From Siansivirga zeaxanthinifaciens CC-SAMT-1 (GTDB taxonomy: Bacteria; Bacteroidota; Bacteroidia; Flavobacteriales; Flavobacteriaceae): 64,000 nucleotides of DNA. The DNA lies in assembly GCF_000941055.1 (NCBI RefSeq), contig NZ_CP007202.1:182001-246000 (forward strand), written 5' to 3'. This document shows, piece after piece, positions 55,520 to 64,000 of the stretch; the first letter of the stretch is position 1, and each line of letters starts with the position of its first letter. The notes below the pieces were generated by a model. The model had not been told where the DNA came from, searched no databases, and saw only the letters and a list, made by a program, of their open reading frames with translations. A program made the translations under genes and the position numbers.

Positions 55520-57646
55520 TTAAGCTTCAACGCCTTTAGCCGCTTTAATAACTTCTTCAGATATGTTTGAAGGAGTCTCAGCATAATGTGAAAATTCCAT
55601 AGTTGATGTTGCACGTCCTGAAGATAATGTTCTTAATGTTGTTACATAACCAAACATTTCAGATAATGGCACAGTAGCTTTTACAGTTTTTGCACCAGCT
55701 CTATCACCCATGTCACTTACTTGACCTCTTCTTCTGTTTAAATCTCCAACAATGTCACCCATGTTTTCTTCAGGAGTAATAACCTCAAGTTTCATGATTG
55801 GCTCCATTATTACAGCTTTAGCAGCTTTAGCAGCAGCTTTAAATCCTAATTTAGCAGCTAATTCGAATGATAATTGATCCGAATCCACATCGTGGTAAGA
55901 TCCATCTGTTAATGTTACTTTCATAGCATCAACTTCGTAACCTGCTAATGGACCGTTAACCATAGCCATTTTGAATCCTTTTTCAATAGCTGGTATAAAT
56001 TCTTTAGGAACGTTACCACCTTTAATTTCAGAAACAAATTCTAAACCTACTTTACCTTCTTCAGCTGGTTCTAAAGTAAATACGATATCTGCGAATTTAC
56101 CACGACCACCAGATTGTTTTTTGTAAACTTCTCTGTGTTCAGCTTTACGAGTAATAGCTTCTTTGTACTCAACTTGTGGAGCTCCTTGATTAACTTCTAC
56201 TTTAAATTCGCGACGTAAACGGTCTACGATAATATCTAAGTGAAGCTCACCCATTCCAGAAATAATAGTCTGTCCTGAAGCTTCGTCAGTTCTTACTGTA
56301 AAGGTTGGATCTTCTTCAGCTAATTTAGATAAAGCCATACCTAATTTATCAACGTCTGCTTTAGTCTTAGGCTCAACCGCGATACCAATAACGGGATCAG
56401 GGAAGTTCATAGACTCTAAAACGATAGGATGTTTTTCATCAGACATAGTATCACCAGTCTTGATATCTTTAAAACCTACCGCTGCTCCAATATCTCCTGC
56501 TTCAATAAAATCGATAGCATTTTGTTTATTAGAGTGCATTTGATAAATACGTGATATACGTTCTTTTTTACCTGAACGGTTATTTAAAATGTATGAACCT
56601 GCATCTAAACGACCTGAATATGCTCTAAAGAAAGCTAAACGACCTACGAAAGGATCGGTAGCAATTTTAAATGCTAATGCAGCGAATGGTGCATTTACAT
56701 CTGGCTTACGAGTTTCTTCTTTTTCGGTATCTGGATTGATTCCTACAATATTATCTCTATCTAATGGAGAAGGTAAATAACGACATACAGCATCTAATAA
56801 AAACTGCACACCTTTATTCTTAAATGAAGAACCACAAATCATTGGTATGATAGCCATATCCATTACAGCAGCTCTAAGTGCAGCGTGCACTTCTTCTTCT
56901 GTAATAGAGTCTTCATCTTCCATGAATTTCTCTAGTAAGTTCTCGTCATACGTAGCTACCTCTTCAATTAACATAGCACGGTATTTACGAGCTTCTTCCT
57001 TCATATCATCTGGAATTTCGATTTCATCAAAAGTTGCCCCTTGAGTTTCATCGTGCCAAATGATAGCTCTATTTTTTACTAAATCTACAATACCTTTAAA
57101 ATCTATTTCATCACCAATGTTTAATACGATTGGCACTGCATTCGATTTTAACATGTCTTTTACTTGCTGACATACTGCTAAGAAGTTAGCACCTTGACGG
57201 TCCATCTTGTTAACAAATCCAATACGTGGTACTTTGTAGTTATCTGCAAGTCTCCAGTTAGTTTCAGATTGTGGCTCAACACCATCAACTGCACTAAATA
57301 AGAATACTAAACCATCTAATACACGTAAAGAACGGTTTACCTCTACGGTAAAGTCAACGTGACCAGGAGTATCGATAATATTAAAATGATATCCTTTAGT
57401 TTCTGAAGTTGGTTGTGCGTTTTCTAAAGGAAACTGCCAAGTACATGTTGTAGCAGCAGATGTGATAGTGATACCACGCTCTTGTTCTTGCTCCATCCAG
57501 TCCATGGTTGCAGCACCATCATGCACCTCACCAATTTTATGAGAAACTCCTGTATAATATAGTATACGCTCTGTTGTTGTTGTTTTACCAGCATCAATGT
57601 GAGCAGCAATACCAATATTTCTTGTATATTTTAAATCTCTTGCCAT
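55520..57646 (-). CDS. fusA: Elongation factor G
   Basis: It has 708 residues; GTPase for ribosomal translocation. G1 is [15 protein letters not shown] (about 16-30), G2/switch I includes [13 protein letters not shown]3 DTPGHVDF, G4 NKMDRQGA. Domains II-V follow, with [10 protein letters not shown] and [20 protein letters not shown] at the C-terminus. It lies 6 bp after rpsG. It appears to be the canonical factor rather than a stress paralogue. Confidence 0.97.
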   Translation of the reverse strand: MARDLKYTRNIGIAAHIDAGKTTTTERILYYTGVSHKIGEVHDGAATMDWMEQEQERGITITSAATTCTWQFPLENAQPTSETKGYHFNIIDTPGHVDFTVEVNRSLRVLDGLVFLFSAVDGVEPQSETNWRLADNYKVPRIGFVNKMDRQGANFLAVCQQVKDMLKSNAVPIVLNIGDEIDFKGIVDLVKNRAIIWHDETQGATFDEIEIPDDMKEEARKYRAMLIEEVATYDENLLEKFMEDEDSITEEEVHAALRAAVMDMAIIPMICGSSFKNKGVQFLLDAVCRYLPSPLDRDNIVGINPDTEKEETRKPDVNAPFAALAFKIATDPFVGRLAFFRAYSGRLDAGSYILNNRSGKKERISRIYQMHSNKQNAIDFIEAGDIGAAVGFKDIKTGDTMSDEKHPIVLESMNFPDPVIGIAVEPKTKADVDKLGMALSKLAEEDPTFTVRTDEASGQTIISGMGELHLDIIVDRLRREFKVEVNQGAPQVEYKEAITRKAEHREVYKKQSGGRGKFADIVFTLEPAEEGKVGLEFVSEIKGGNVPKEFIPAIEKGFKMAMVNGPLAGYEVDAMKVTLTDGSYHDVDSDQLSFELAAKLGFKAAAKAAKAVIMEPIMKLEVITPEENMGDIVGDLNRRRGQVSDMGDRAGAKTVKATVPLSEMFGYVTTLRTLSSGRATSTMEFSHYAETPSNISEEVIKAAKGVEA

Positions 57647-57652
57647 TTCTTA

Positions 57653-58129
57653 TTAAAATCTAAAGTGAGAGAATGCTTTATTAGCTTCTGCCATTTTGTG
57701 AGTATCAACTCTTTTCTTAACCGCTGCGCCTTCTTCTTTAGCTGCTGCTAAAATTTCAGATGCTAAACGTAACGCCATAGATTTTTCGTTTCTTTTACGA
57801 GAATAGCTAATAAGCCATTTCATAGCTGTAGAAACTTTACGATCTGGACGAATTTGCATTGGGATTTGGAATGTAGCACCTCCAACACGACGACTACGTA
57901 CTTCTACGTGAGGCATAACGTTAGATAAAGCATCTTTCCATGTTTCTAATGCAGTTTTTTCTTCGTCAGTCTTTTTTGATTCTACGATATCAATTGCATC
58001 ATAGAATACTTTAAAAGCCACAGACTTCTTACCATCCCACATCATCATATTAACGAAACGAGTTACTAACTGATCGTTAAAACGCGGATCTGGTAAAAGC
58101 GGTCTCTTTTTTGCTGCTCTTTTTCTCAT
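57653..58129 (-). CDS. rpsG: 30S ribosomal protein S7
   Basis: It has 158 residues. [40 protein letters not shown], then [20 protein letters not shown] and [15 protein letters not shown]. It nucleates the 30S head. It lies 23 bp after rpsL. Confidence 0.97.
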   Translation of the reverse strand: MRKRAAKKRPLLPDPRFNDQLVTRFVNMMMWDGKKSVAFKVFYDAIDIVESKKTDEEKTALETWKDALSNVMPHVEVRSRRVGGATFQIPMQIRPDRKVSTAMKWLISYSRKRNEKSMALRLASEILAAAKEEGAAVKKRVDTHKMAEANKAFSHFRF

Positions 58130-58152
58130 GTCTTCTTCTTAAAGTTTTTTAA

Positions 58153-58527
58153 TTACTTCTTAGGGCGTTTTGCACCATACTTAGATCTACGTTGTGTTCT
58201 ACCTGCAACACCTGCTGTGTCTAAGGCACCACGAACGATGTGATATCTAACTCCTGGTAAATCTTTTACCCTTCCACCTCTAACCAATACTATCGAGTGC
58301 TCTTGTAGATTGTGACCCTCACCTGGGATGTATGCATTTACTTCATTACCATTTGTTAACCTTACCCTTGCAACTTTACGCATTGCTGAGTTAGGTTTTT
58401 TAGGTGTTGTTGTGTAAACACGCGTACAAACCCCACGTCTCTGTGGACACGAATCTAAAGCAGCCGATTTACTCTTCTTGGTTATTTTGGCTCTTCCTAT
58501 TCGTACTAATTGTTGAATTGTTGGCAT
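58153..58527 (-). CDS. rpsL: 30S ribosomal protein S12
   Basis: It has 124 residues. [40 protein letters not shown] and [20 protein letters not shown] are the decoding-centre segments. The lysines at the usual streptomycin-resistance positions (in TTPKKPNS and GRVKDLPG) are unchanged. It is the first gene of the block, behind a consensus promoter. Confidence 0.97.
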   Translation of the reverse strand: MPTIQQLVRIGRAKITKKSKSAALDSCPQRRGVCTRVYTTTPKKPNSAMRKVARVRLTNGNEVNAYIPGEGHNLQEHSIVLVRGGRVKDLPGVRYHIVRGALDTAGVAGRTQRRSKYGAKRPKK

Positions 58528-58571
58528 ATAAATTATATAATAAATTTAATAATCCTCTTTTAAGAGGGCTG

Positions 58572-58602
58572 CAAAGGTAGTAATTAAAATTAAAAATTCA
58601 AA
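58572..58602 (-). promoter_or_regulatory. Consensus Bacteroidetes promoter of the ribosomal block
   Basis: On the minus strand, TTTG (58599-58602), 19 bp, then TACCTTTG (58572-58579), a complete match to TTTG-N19-TAnnTTTG. Transcription should begin near 58567 and its first bases fold as CCTCTT-AA-AAGAGG (58554-58567), a hairpin at the very 5' end. Confidence 0.8.
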
Positions 58603-58704
58603 TCCTAATTCATTAATTTTCAATAGAATTTAAAATTATTTTCAATAGCCATATTACAAGACTATGTTTTGCGTTAGATTTACAACAAAAATTATTCTTT
58701 AGCT

Positions 58705-60399
58705 GTGCAAAAAAAATCATTTTTATATCATATTATATGTATGCTTTTTTCAATGGGTTTGTTTTCCCAAAACTTAAAGCTTACTGTTTATGGTGAAACT
58801 GAATTAAAAACAGCTAAGATTGATTCTGTTGGTTACAATGCGAATCATAAAGATTTCGAATCTATAAACAATGAAGTTTACTTACTAAACGCAAAACTTC
58901 AAAAAATAGGATACATTGAAAGTGATGTTGAATTTATTAAGAAAACAAACGACTCTTCTTTTAACTGTAAAATAGTTTTAAAAAGAAGATACAAGACCAT
59001 ACATATTTATTACAACACATCTACGGTTAGCGAAAAAATATTAAAAATGGTGTCTGGCGAAGTAAATTTAAATTATTTTACTTTAAATATCGAGAATGTT
59101 GAAGCTGCACTTGTTTTAATAAATCAAAAACTATCAGAACAAGGACAACCCTTTCTAAAACTTAAATTATCAGATTTTAAACCAGATGCTGCTTCATCTT
59201 TATCTGCTACTTTAGTGGTAGAATCGAAAAGTGACCAGAGAACGATTGACAATATTATAGTAAAAGGTTATGATAAATTTCCTAAAAGCTTTTTAAAACA
59301 TTATTTAAAGATTAAACCAAAACAGGTTTTCGACTTAAAACGCATCCAAGAAAAAACAGAACAACTAAGAAATTTAAGATTTGCAAATGAAATTAAGCCG
59401 CCTGAAGTTTTATTTACCAAAGATTCAACAACCCTATACTTATATATAAAAAAAAATACAAGTAATACTTTTGATGGTTTTTTAGGTTTTGGAACAAATG
59501 AACAAACTAATAAATTAGATTTTGACGGTTACTTAAATTTAAGTCTTAACAATAATTTAAATTACGGAGAATCTTTCAGGTTACTTTATAAAAGCGATGA
59601 AAATGCACAAAAAACTTTCGAAAGCAACCTAACACTTCCCTACTTATTTAAATCGCCCATTGGTATCGATTTTTTATTGAGAATTTTTAAAAGAGACACG
59701 TCCTTTACAACCGTTAATCAATCTGTAAAAGCTTTTTACCAAGTAAACTCAAAACATAAAATTTATACTGGCATACAATTAACCGAATCGAACAATCTTT
59801 TATCTACCAATACCACAAACTCCATTTTAGATTACAAAACCTTTTACACAAACGTAGGATATGAATTTATTCAACCTCAATTTTCAAATTTATTATTTCC
59901 AATAAAAAGCAAATTATTGTTAGAAACTAACTTTGGTAAAAGGTCCATTTCCCAAGAATCGGAAAATCAGATATTACTAATTATAGATGCGTTTAAGATT
60001 TTCAATTTAAACGATAAGAATAGTATTTACATAAGGGGTAATGCCAATAATTTAAATTCTAAAAACTATTTAGAAAATGAATTAATACGTTTTGGAGGAA
60101 TAAATTCCATACGTGGTTTTGAGGAAAACAGTTTGTTTGCCTCTATGTATGGTTTAATAAATACCGAATATCGTTATCAAATTGATAACAATATATATTT
60201 ACATAGCATAATAGATTTCGCCTACTATCAGAACAAACTTACCAATATAGAAGAAAAATTATATGGTTACGGATTTGGATTTGGTATTCGAACCAATGCA
60301 GGCCTACTAAAATTTAACTATGCAAATGGCAAAAATGAGAATTCTAAATTTAAACTATCCAATTCTAAGATTCATATAAGTTTGGTCACTTATTTTTAA
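58705..60399 (+). CDS. Outer-membrane Omp85/BamA-TamA-like protein
   Basis: It has 564 residues, GTG start at 58705, with a signal peptide (about 1-22, ending LFSQ) after a Lys-Lys n-region. POTRA-like segments cover about 25-245, for example TIDNIIVKGYDKFPKSFLKHYLKIK in part. The rest is a beta-barrel with the Omp85 motif-like IRGFEENSLFASMYGLINTEYRY, in part, and a C-terminal aromatic strand ending LVTYF. Omp85 proteins insert barrel proteins or secrete passengers; this small one may be a specialised homologue rather than BamA itself, which is usually longer. It lies upstream of a SusC gene. Confidence 0.75.
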   Translation: MQKKSFLYHIICMLFSMGLFSQNLKLTVYGETELKTAKIDSVGYNANHKDFESINNEVYLLNAKLQKIGYIESDVEFIKKTNDSSFNCKIVLKRRYKTIHIYYNTSTVSEKILKMVSGEVNLNYFTLNIENVEAALVLINQKLSEQGQPFLKLKLSDFKPDAASSLSATLVVESKSDQRTIDNIIVKGYDKFPKSFLKHYLKIKPKQVFDLKRIQEKTEQLRNLRFANEIKPPEVLFTKDSTTLYLYIKKNTSNTFDGFLGFGTNEQTNKLDFDGYLNLSLNNNLNYGESFRLLYKSDENAQKTFESNLTLPYLFKSPIGIDFLLRIFKRDTSFTTVNQSVKAFYQVNSKHKIYTGIQLTESNNLLSTNTTNSILDYKTFYTNVGYEFIQPQFSNLLFPIKSKLLLETNFGKRSISQESENQILLIIDAFKIFNLNDKNSIYIRGNANNLNSKNYLENELIRFGGINSIRGFEENSLFASMYGLINTEYRYQIDNNIYLHSIIDFAYYQNKLTNIEEKLYGYGFGFGIRTNAGLLKFNYANGKNENSKFKLSNSKIHISLVTYF

Positions 60400-60515
60400 T
60401 CAATTATTACGAAATTGGTAGATTTTGATATAAAAATTAAAATTTAACCTAATTTTATTGTTTAATTAACTTTTTATTTTGATTTTTGAGATTGACTAAT
60501 TCAAATAATTTAAAA

Positions 60516-63500
60516 ATGAAAACAAAGTTTAGTGGAATTCTAACGCTACTACTAGCGTTTGTGGTGCAATTAACTTTCGCACAAGAAAAGACTATTTCAG
60601 GTACGGTATCAGACCCATCGGGTTTACCGCTTCCAGGAGCAACTGTCTTAGTAAAAGGTACCACATCTGGTACTTCAACAGATTTCGATGGTAGATACTC
60701 AATTAAGGCAAAACAAGGTGCAACTCTTGTTTTTAGTTTTGTTGGATACTCAACCAAAGAGATTGCTGTTGGAACGTCTAATTCAATTAATGTAACTATG
60801 GCAGAAGATGCAGCCGCTCTGGAAGAGGTTGTTGTTGTTGCCTATGGAACACAAACAAGGGAATCTATTGTTGGTGCTATTGACGTAATAAAAGCAGAAA
60901 CAATAAGTAATCAGCAAGTTACTTCACCGCTAAGGGCTTTACAAGGTACTGTTGCAGGTGTTAACTTGATTACTGCTGGTGGACAACCAGGTACTAATCC
61001 TGAATTTGTGATTAGGGGATTTGGAAGTTTCAATGGTAATAATAGTCCATTAATTGTAGTTGATGGTGCTCCTTTTAATGGAAATATCAATACCATAAGT
61101 CAAGACCAAATTGAATCTATTTCTGTTTTAAAAGATGCGGGTTCTGCCTCTTTATATGGATCTAGAGCAGCTAATGGAGTAGTAATAATAACAACAAAAA
61201 GAGGTAAAAGAAATTCGGGTGCTGAAATAAGTTTAAGAACTCAGTATGGATTATCCAACCCTTCTGTTGGTATACATGATCTTGTAAATCCTGAAGAATA
61301 TATGAAGTTAATGTGGACTTCATTAAGAAACGACAACCTTTATGGTTTAGGGCAATCTCCTGTAGATGCAGCTTTAAATGCAAGTAATGGACTAGTGCCT
61401 TTCATAGGATACAATCCATTTGGAGTAAATAATCCGATTGACACTGATGGTAATTTAGTTTCTGGTGCAAATCTATTATGGGACACAGATTGGGAAGAAA
61501 GTGTTCTAAGAAGAAATGTTCCTAGAATAAATCATACTTTAAGTGTATCTGGTGGTGGTGAAAAGTCTAATTATTTCTTCTCTTTTGATTATCTTAACGA
61601 AGATGGACCTGTAATTAAATCAGATTTCGAAAGAATAGCTACAAGAGCAGCTATAGATACAGAAGTAAATGATTGGTTAAAAACAGGAATAACATTGGGT
61701 TATTCTAGATCAAATTCAAATAATCCAGATCAAACATCAGGAAGCACAACCCAAGCTATTTCTTGGATTTACAACAACAGTAGCGTATACCCTATTTATG
61801 TTAGAGATGCTAATGGTAATGTAATTAGAGATGCTAATGGTGGTTTAATCTATGATTTGGGTAATGGAAATGGCAGACCGGTTGGTCAACCAGTTAATAA
61901 TATTAGACCAGGTATTGTTGGAGAAAATATATTAGCTTCTATATTACTTGGTACTGAAAAAAGAATTCGTACCAATCTTGTTGGATCTACTTATGCTGAA
62001 GTAAACTTTTTAAACGATTTCACATTTAGAACAACTTTTAATTACGAAAACTTTGTGTTTGACAGCCATTCATTTGATGATGATGAAATTGGAGCGGCAT
62101 CATCAGTTCAAGGAAGGGTTTCTAAAACCAGAAATATTACTTCAACATTAAATGCTATTCAGGCATTAAACTATTCTAAGAGTTTTGGCAAACATTCTGT
62201 TTCCTTTGATGCTATTTATGAAGCTAACACAAATGCTACAGATACTTTTAGCGCTTCTTCTACAGGATTTTTACCAGGACAACAAGAGCTTGGAAATGGT
62301 ACAGTTGCCGAATCATTTGGAGGCTTTAGACAAGAACAAAGAATTACAAGTTATTTAGGTAGATTGTCTTATAATTTTGATAGAAAATATTTTATTGAAG
62401 GTAGTTACCGTGAAGATAAATCTTCTCAATTTGAAGAGCAATTTAGAACTGGAGATTTCTTCTCTGTTGGTGGTTCTTGGGTTGTTTCTAATGAAAGCTT
62501 CTTAAAAAATGTAAGTTGGATAAATAATTTAAAACTTAGAGCTTCTATTGGAGAACTAGGAAATATTAATATTCCAGGGGGCTTTTTCCCTACAAGTTTC
62601 TTATTTGGTGGTGCTAACTTTAATAATGTTACCATTTCTCCTGTTGAAGGACAAGGAAGTAACTTACCTGCCGGAACATTACCAGACCCTGCATTAAAAT
62701 GGGAAACGGCAAGAACATCAAATTACGGTTTAGATTTCACAATATTTAACGGTGCCCTTTCAGGATCGGTTGAGTATTTTAATAGAGAAAGTGTTGATCT
62801 TATTCAAGATATTACTGCAACACCTTCGCCTGGAGTGCCTGTAGTTAGAGCAAATGCAGGTATTATTAACAATAGCGGTTGGGAAGTTACCCTAAACAGT
62901 AATATTATAGATCAAGAAAATGTAACTTGGAGTTTAGGCGGAAATTTTGCTCTGTTAAAAAACGAAATCAAGCAAATTTCTCCGTTTTCTGATAGACAAA
63001 TACAAGGAACAAAATTATGGGAACCAGGAAATTCATTATTTGAATTTTACTTAAGAGAATGGGCAGGAGTAGACCCAGCTACAGGGGATGCACTTTGGTA
63101 TATAGATGTTACTGATACTAATGGAGATGTAATTGGTAGAGATGTTACTAACCAATACGATATTGCTACTCGATATGAAACAGGTAAAGAATCGTTACCA
63201 GACATTCAAGGAGGTTTAAATACTACTTTCAGATACAAGCAGTTTGATATCTATGCTTTATTTAATTTTAGTTCTGGAGCATATTTACTAGATACAGATT
63301 ACAGTGGATTAATCAATCCAGCTGTAGGAGGTTCTGCTCACCCAGACAATTTTAAAGCTTGGTCTCAACCTGGCGACATCACTAATATCCCTAGACTAAC
63401 ACAAGCACAAAACAATTTTGCTTCTCAATCTACCCGTTATTTATTTAAAAACGATTATTTAAGATTAAAAGCATTAACTATTGGTTATAATCTACCTCAA

Positions 63501-63674
63501 AAAGATTTAGATCGTTTAGGGCTAAAGCAGTTTAGATTATATATACAAGGAGATAACTTAGTTACTTGGCAATCACATAAAGGTATTGATCCAGAACAAG
63601 CATTTAATGGATTAACAAATAACAGATCGCCATTACAAAGAACACTTACATTTGGTGCACTTATAAAACTATAA
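60516..63674 (+). CDS. SusC/RagA-family TonB-dependent outer-membrane transporter
   Basis: It has 1052 residues from ATG 60516, which starts a clear signal peptide (MKTKFSGILTLLLAFVV...TFAQ). A carboxypeptidase-regulatory-like domain (about 25-105, GTVSDPSGLPLPGATVLVKG and DFDGRYSI) comes first. The TonB box region EEVVVVAYG follows, then the plug with DAGSASLYGSRAANGVVIIT, which is the SusC hallmark. The barrel fills the rest and ends TFGALIKL. It imports oligosaccharides or peptides in partnership with SusD, whose gene starts 10 bp later. The substrate is unknown because the rest of the locus lies outside. Confidence 0.94.
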   Translation: MKTKFSGILTLLLAFVVQLTFAQEKTISGTVSDPSGLPLPGATVLVKGTTSGTSTDFDGRYSIKAKQGATLVFSFVGYSTKEIAVGTSNSINVTMAEDAAALEEVVVVAYGTQTRESIVGAIDVIKAETISNQQVTSPLRALQGTVAGVNLITAGGQPGTNPEFVIRGFGSFNGNNSPLIVVDGAPFNGNINTISQDQIESISVLKDAGSASLYGSRAANGVVIITTKRGKRNSGAEISLRTQYGLSNPSVGIHDLVNPEEYMKLMWTSLRNDNLYGLGQSPVDAALNASNGLVPFIGYNPFGVNNPIDTDGNLVSGANLLWDTDWEESVLRRNVPRINHTLSVSGGGEKSNYFFSFDYLNEDGPVIKSDFERIATRAAIDTEVNDWLKTGITLGYSRSNSNNPDQTSGSTTQAISWIYNNSSVYPIYVRDANGNVIRDANGGLIYDLGNGNGRPVGQPVNNIRPGIVGENILASILLGTEKRIRTNLVGSTYAEVNFLNDFTFRTTFNYENFVFDSHSFDDDEIGAASSVQGRVSKTRNITSTLNAIQALNYSKSFGKHSVSFDAIYEANTNATDTFSASSTGFLPGQQELGNGTVAESFGGFRQEQRITSYLGRLSYNFDRKYFIEGSYREDKSSQFEEQFRTGDFFSVGGSWVVSNESFLKNVSWINNLKLRASIGELGNINIPGGFFPTSFLFGGANFNNVTISPVEGQGSNLPAGTLPDPALKWETARTSNYGLDFTIFNGALSGSVEYFNRESVDLIQDITATPSPGVPVVRANAGIINNSGWEVTLNSNIIDQENVTWSLGGNFALLKNEIKQISPFSDRQIQGTKLWEPGNSLFEFYLREWAGVDPATGDALWYIDVTDTNGDVIGRDVTNQYDIATRYETGKESLPDIQGGLNTTFRYKQFDIYALFNFSSGAYLLDTDYSGLINPAVGGSAHPDNFKAWSQPGDITNIPRLTQAQNNFASQSTRYLFKNDYLRLKALTIGYNLPQKDLDRLGLKQFRLYIQGDNLVTWQSHKGIDPEQAFNGLTNNRSPLQRTLTFGALIKL

Positions 63675-63684
63675 AAAAAAAGTT

Positions 63685-64000
63685 ATGAAAAATATAAATA
63701 TTAAAAATTCATGGAAACTACCTTTTGTATTTCTTACAATGGTAGTACTTATTGCAAGTTTAAGTTCTTGTAGCGAAGAATTTGTTGATGAACCTACTGA
63801 CACTTCGGGTGTTACTGATAACATAATTTTTGCAAATAGAAACAATGCTCAAACATTTGTTAATGGTATTTTAGCAAATTATAAAGGACAATATGGATCA
63901 GTAGATGCAGGAGGTATCTATGCTATGTACTTTGCAAGAGCCGTAAAAGGAAACGATATCATACAAGGAGTATCATGGTATCGATTTGATTATGGTCACG
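63685..64000 (+). CDS. SusD/RagB-family lipoprotein, N-terminal part (runs off the right edge)
   Basis: It has 105 full codons from ATG 63685. Signal peptide of about 28 residues with lipobox LSSC at about 26-29, followed by SEEFVDEPTDTSG, then NNAQTFVNGILANYKGQYGS, typical of SusD N-termini. It is the outer-membrane surface lipoprotein that captures substrate and lids the SusC barrel. It lies 10 bp after susC. Confidence 0.9.
   Translation, partial: MKNINIKNSWKLPFVFLTMVVLIASLSSCSEEFVDEPTDTSGVTDNIIFANRNNAQTFVNGILANYKGQYGSVDAGGIYAMYFARAVKGNDIIQGVSWYRFDYGH

Noticed and set aside
57424..57615. Short ORF inside fusA on the same strand, another frame
   Set aside because: It is wholly within the EF-G GTPase domain, with low-complexity Leu/Val/Gln content and no start context.

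Overview
The window looks like a chromosomal segment of a member of the Bacteroidota, most likely family Flavobacteriaceae. The DNA is AT-rich. Promoter-like motifs follow the Bacteroidetes pattern (TTTG, about 19-20 bp, TAnnTTTG). Ribosome binding sites are A-rich rather than Shine-Dalgarno-like. A SusC/SusD pair, a citrulline hydrolase CtlX, an LUD-domain protein beside cdsA/psd, and the order rplQ-carA-eno-gltA all fit that family. No rRNA, tRNA, CRISPR array or prophage was seen.

Region 1 (1-7.3 kb) is a complete tryptophan operon: trpE-G-D-C-(F+B fused)-[GIY-YIG ORF]-A. It is preceded by a promoter and what reads as a classical ribosome-mediated attenuator: an 18-codon leader peptide with three consecutive Trp codons, a weak 1:2 hairpin, a 7-bp 2:3 antiterminator and a strong 3:4 terminator. 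Three accessory pieces sit inside the operon: an intergenic repeat between trpE and trpG, an in-frame trpF-trpB fusion, and a GIY-YIG nuclease ORF bracketed by two look-alike 20-nt palindromes.

Region 2 (7.3-18.3 kb) is mixed housekeeping and accessory sequence: a SIMPL-domain protein, a GNAT-nitrilase fusion, trmL, and an EF-hand protein. A complete IS256-family element follows, with inverted repeats and an 8-bp target duplication, which has split a bidirectional terminator. Then come a VF530-like protein, a DEAD-box helicase, thiamine pyrophosphokinase, a membrane TPR protein, yaaA, and a lone 614-residue protein with a C-terminal Mrr-like PD-(D/E)xK nuclease domain. A second copy of the intergenic repeat closes the region.

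Region 3 (18.3-37.2 kb) holds a pseudouridine synthase with a free-standing PASTA protein, ddl, coaD, a SulP transporter, a decayed SpoIIAA-like fragment, NUDIX, pyrE, birA, and rsfS-ftsH. After these come LUD-cdsA-psd-ACBP (phospholipid synthesis), argS, a TPR histidine kinase and two guanidino-group hydrolases.

Region 4 (37.2-58.6 kb, minus strand) has gltA, eno and carA, each with its own terminator. Upstream of them is one long block joining the str, S10, spc and alpha operons, from rpsL to rplQ. It includes rpmJ (38 codons) and has candidate regulatory hairpins in the rpsJ-rplC and rpsD-upstream spacers.

Region 5 (58.6-64 kb) encodes an Omp85-like outer-membrane protein, a SusC-type TonB-dependent transporter and the start of its SusD lipoprotein, which runs off the end.

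The best candidates for something little described are the flavobacterial trp attenuator, the palindrome-bracketed GIY-YIG unit inside the trp operon, and the solitary Mrr-like nuclease.
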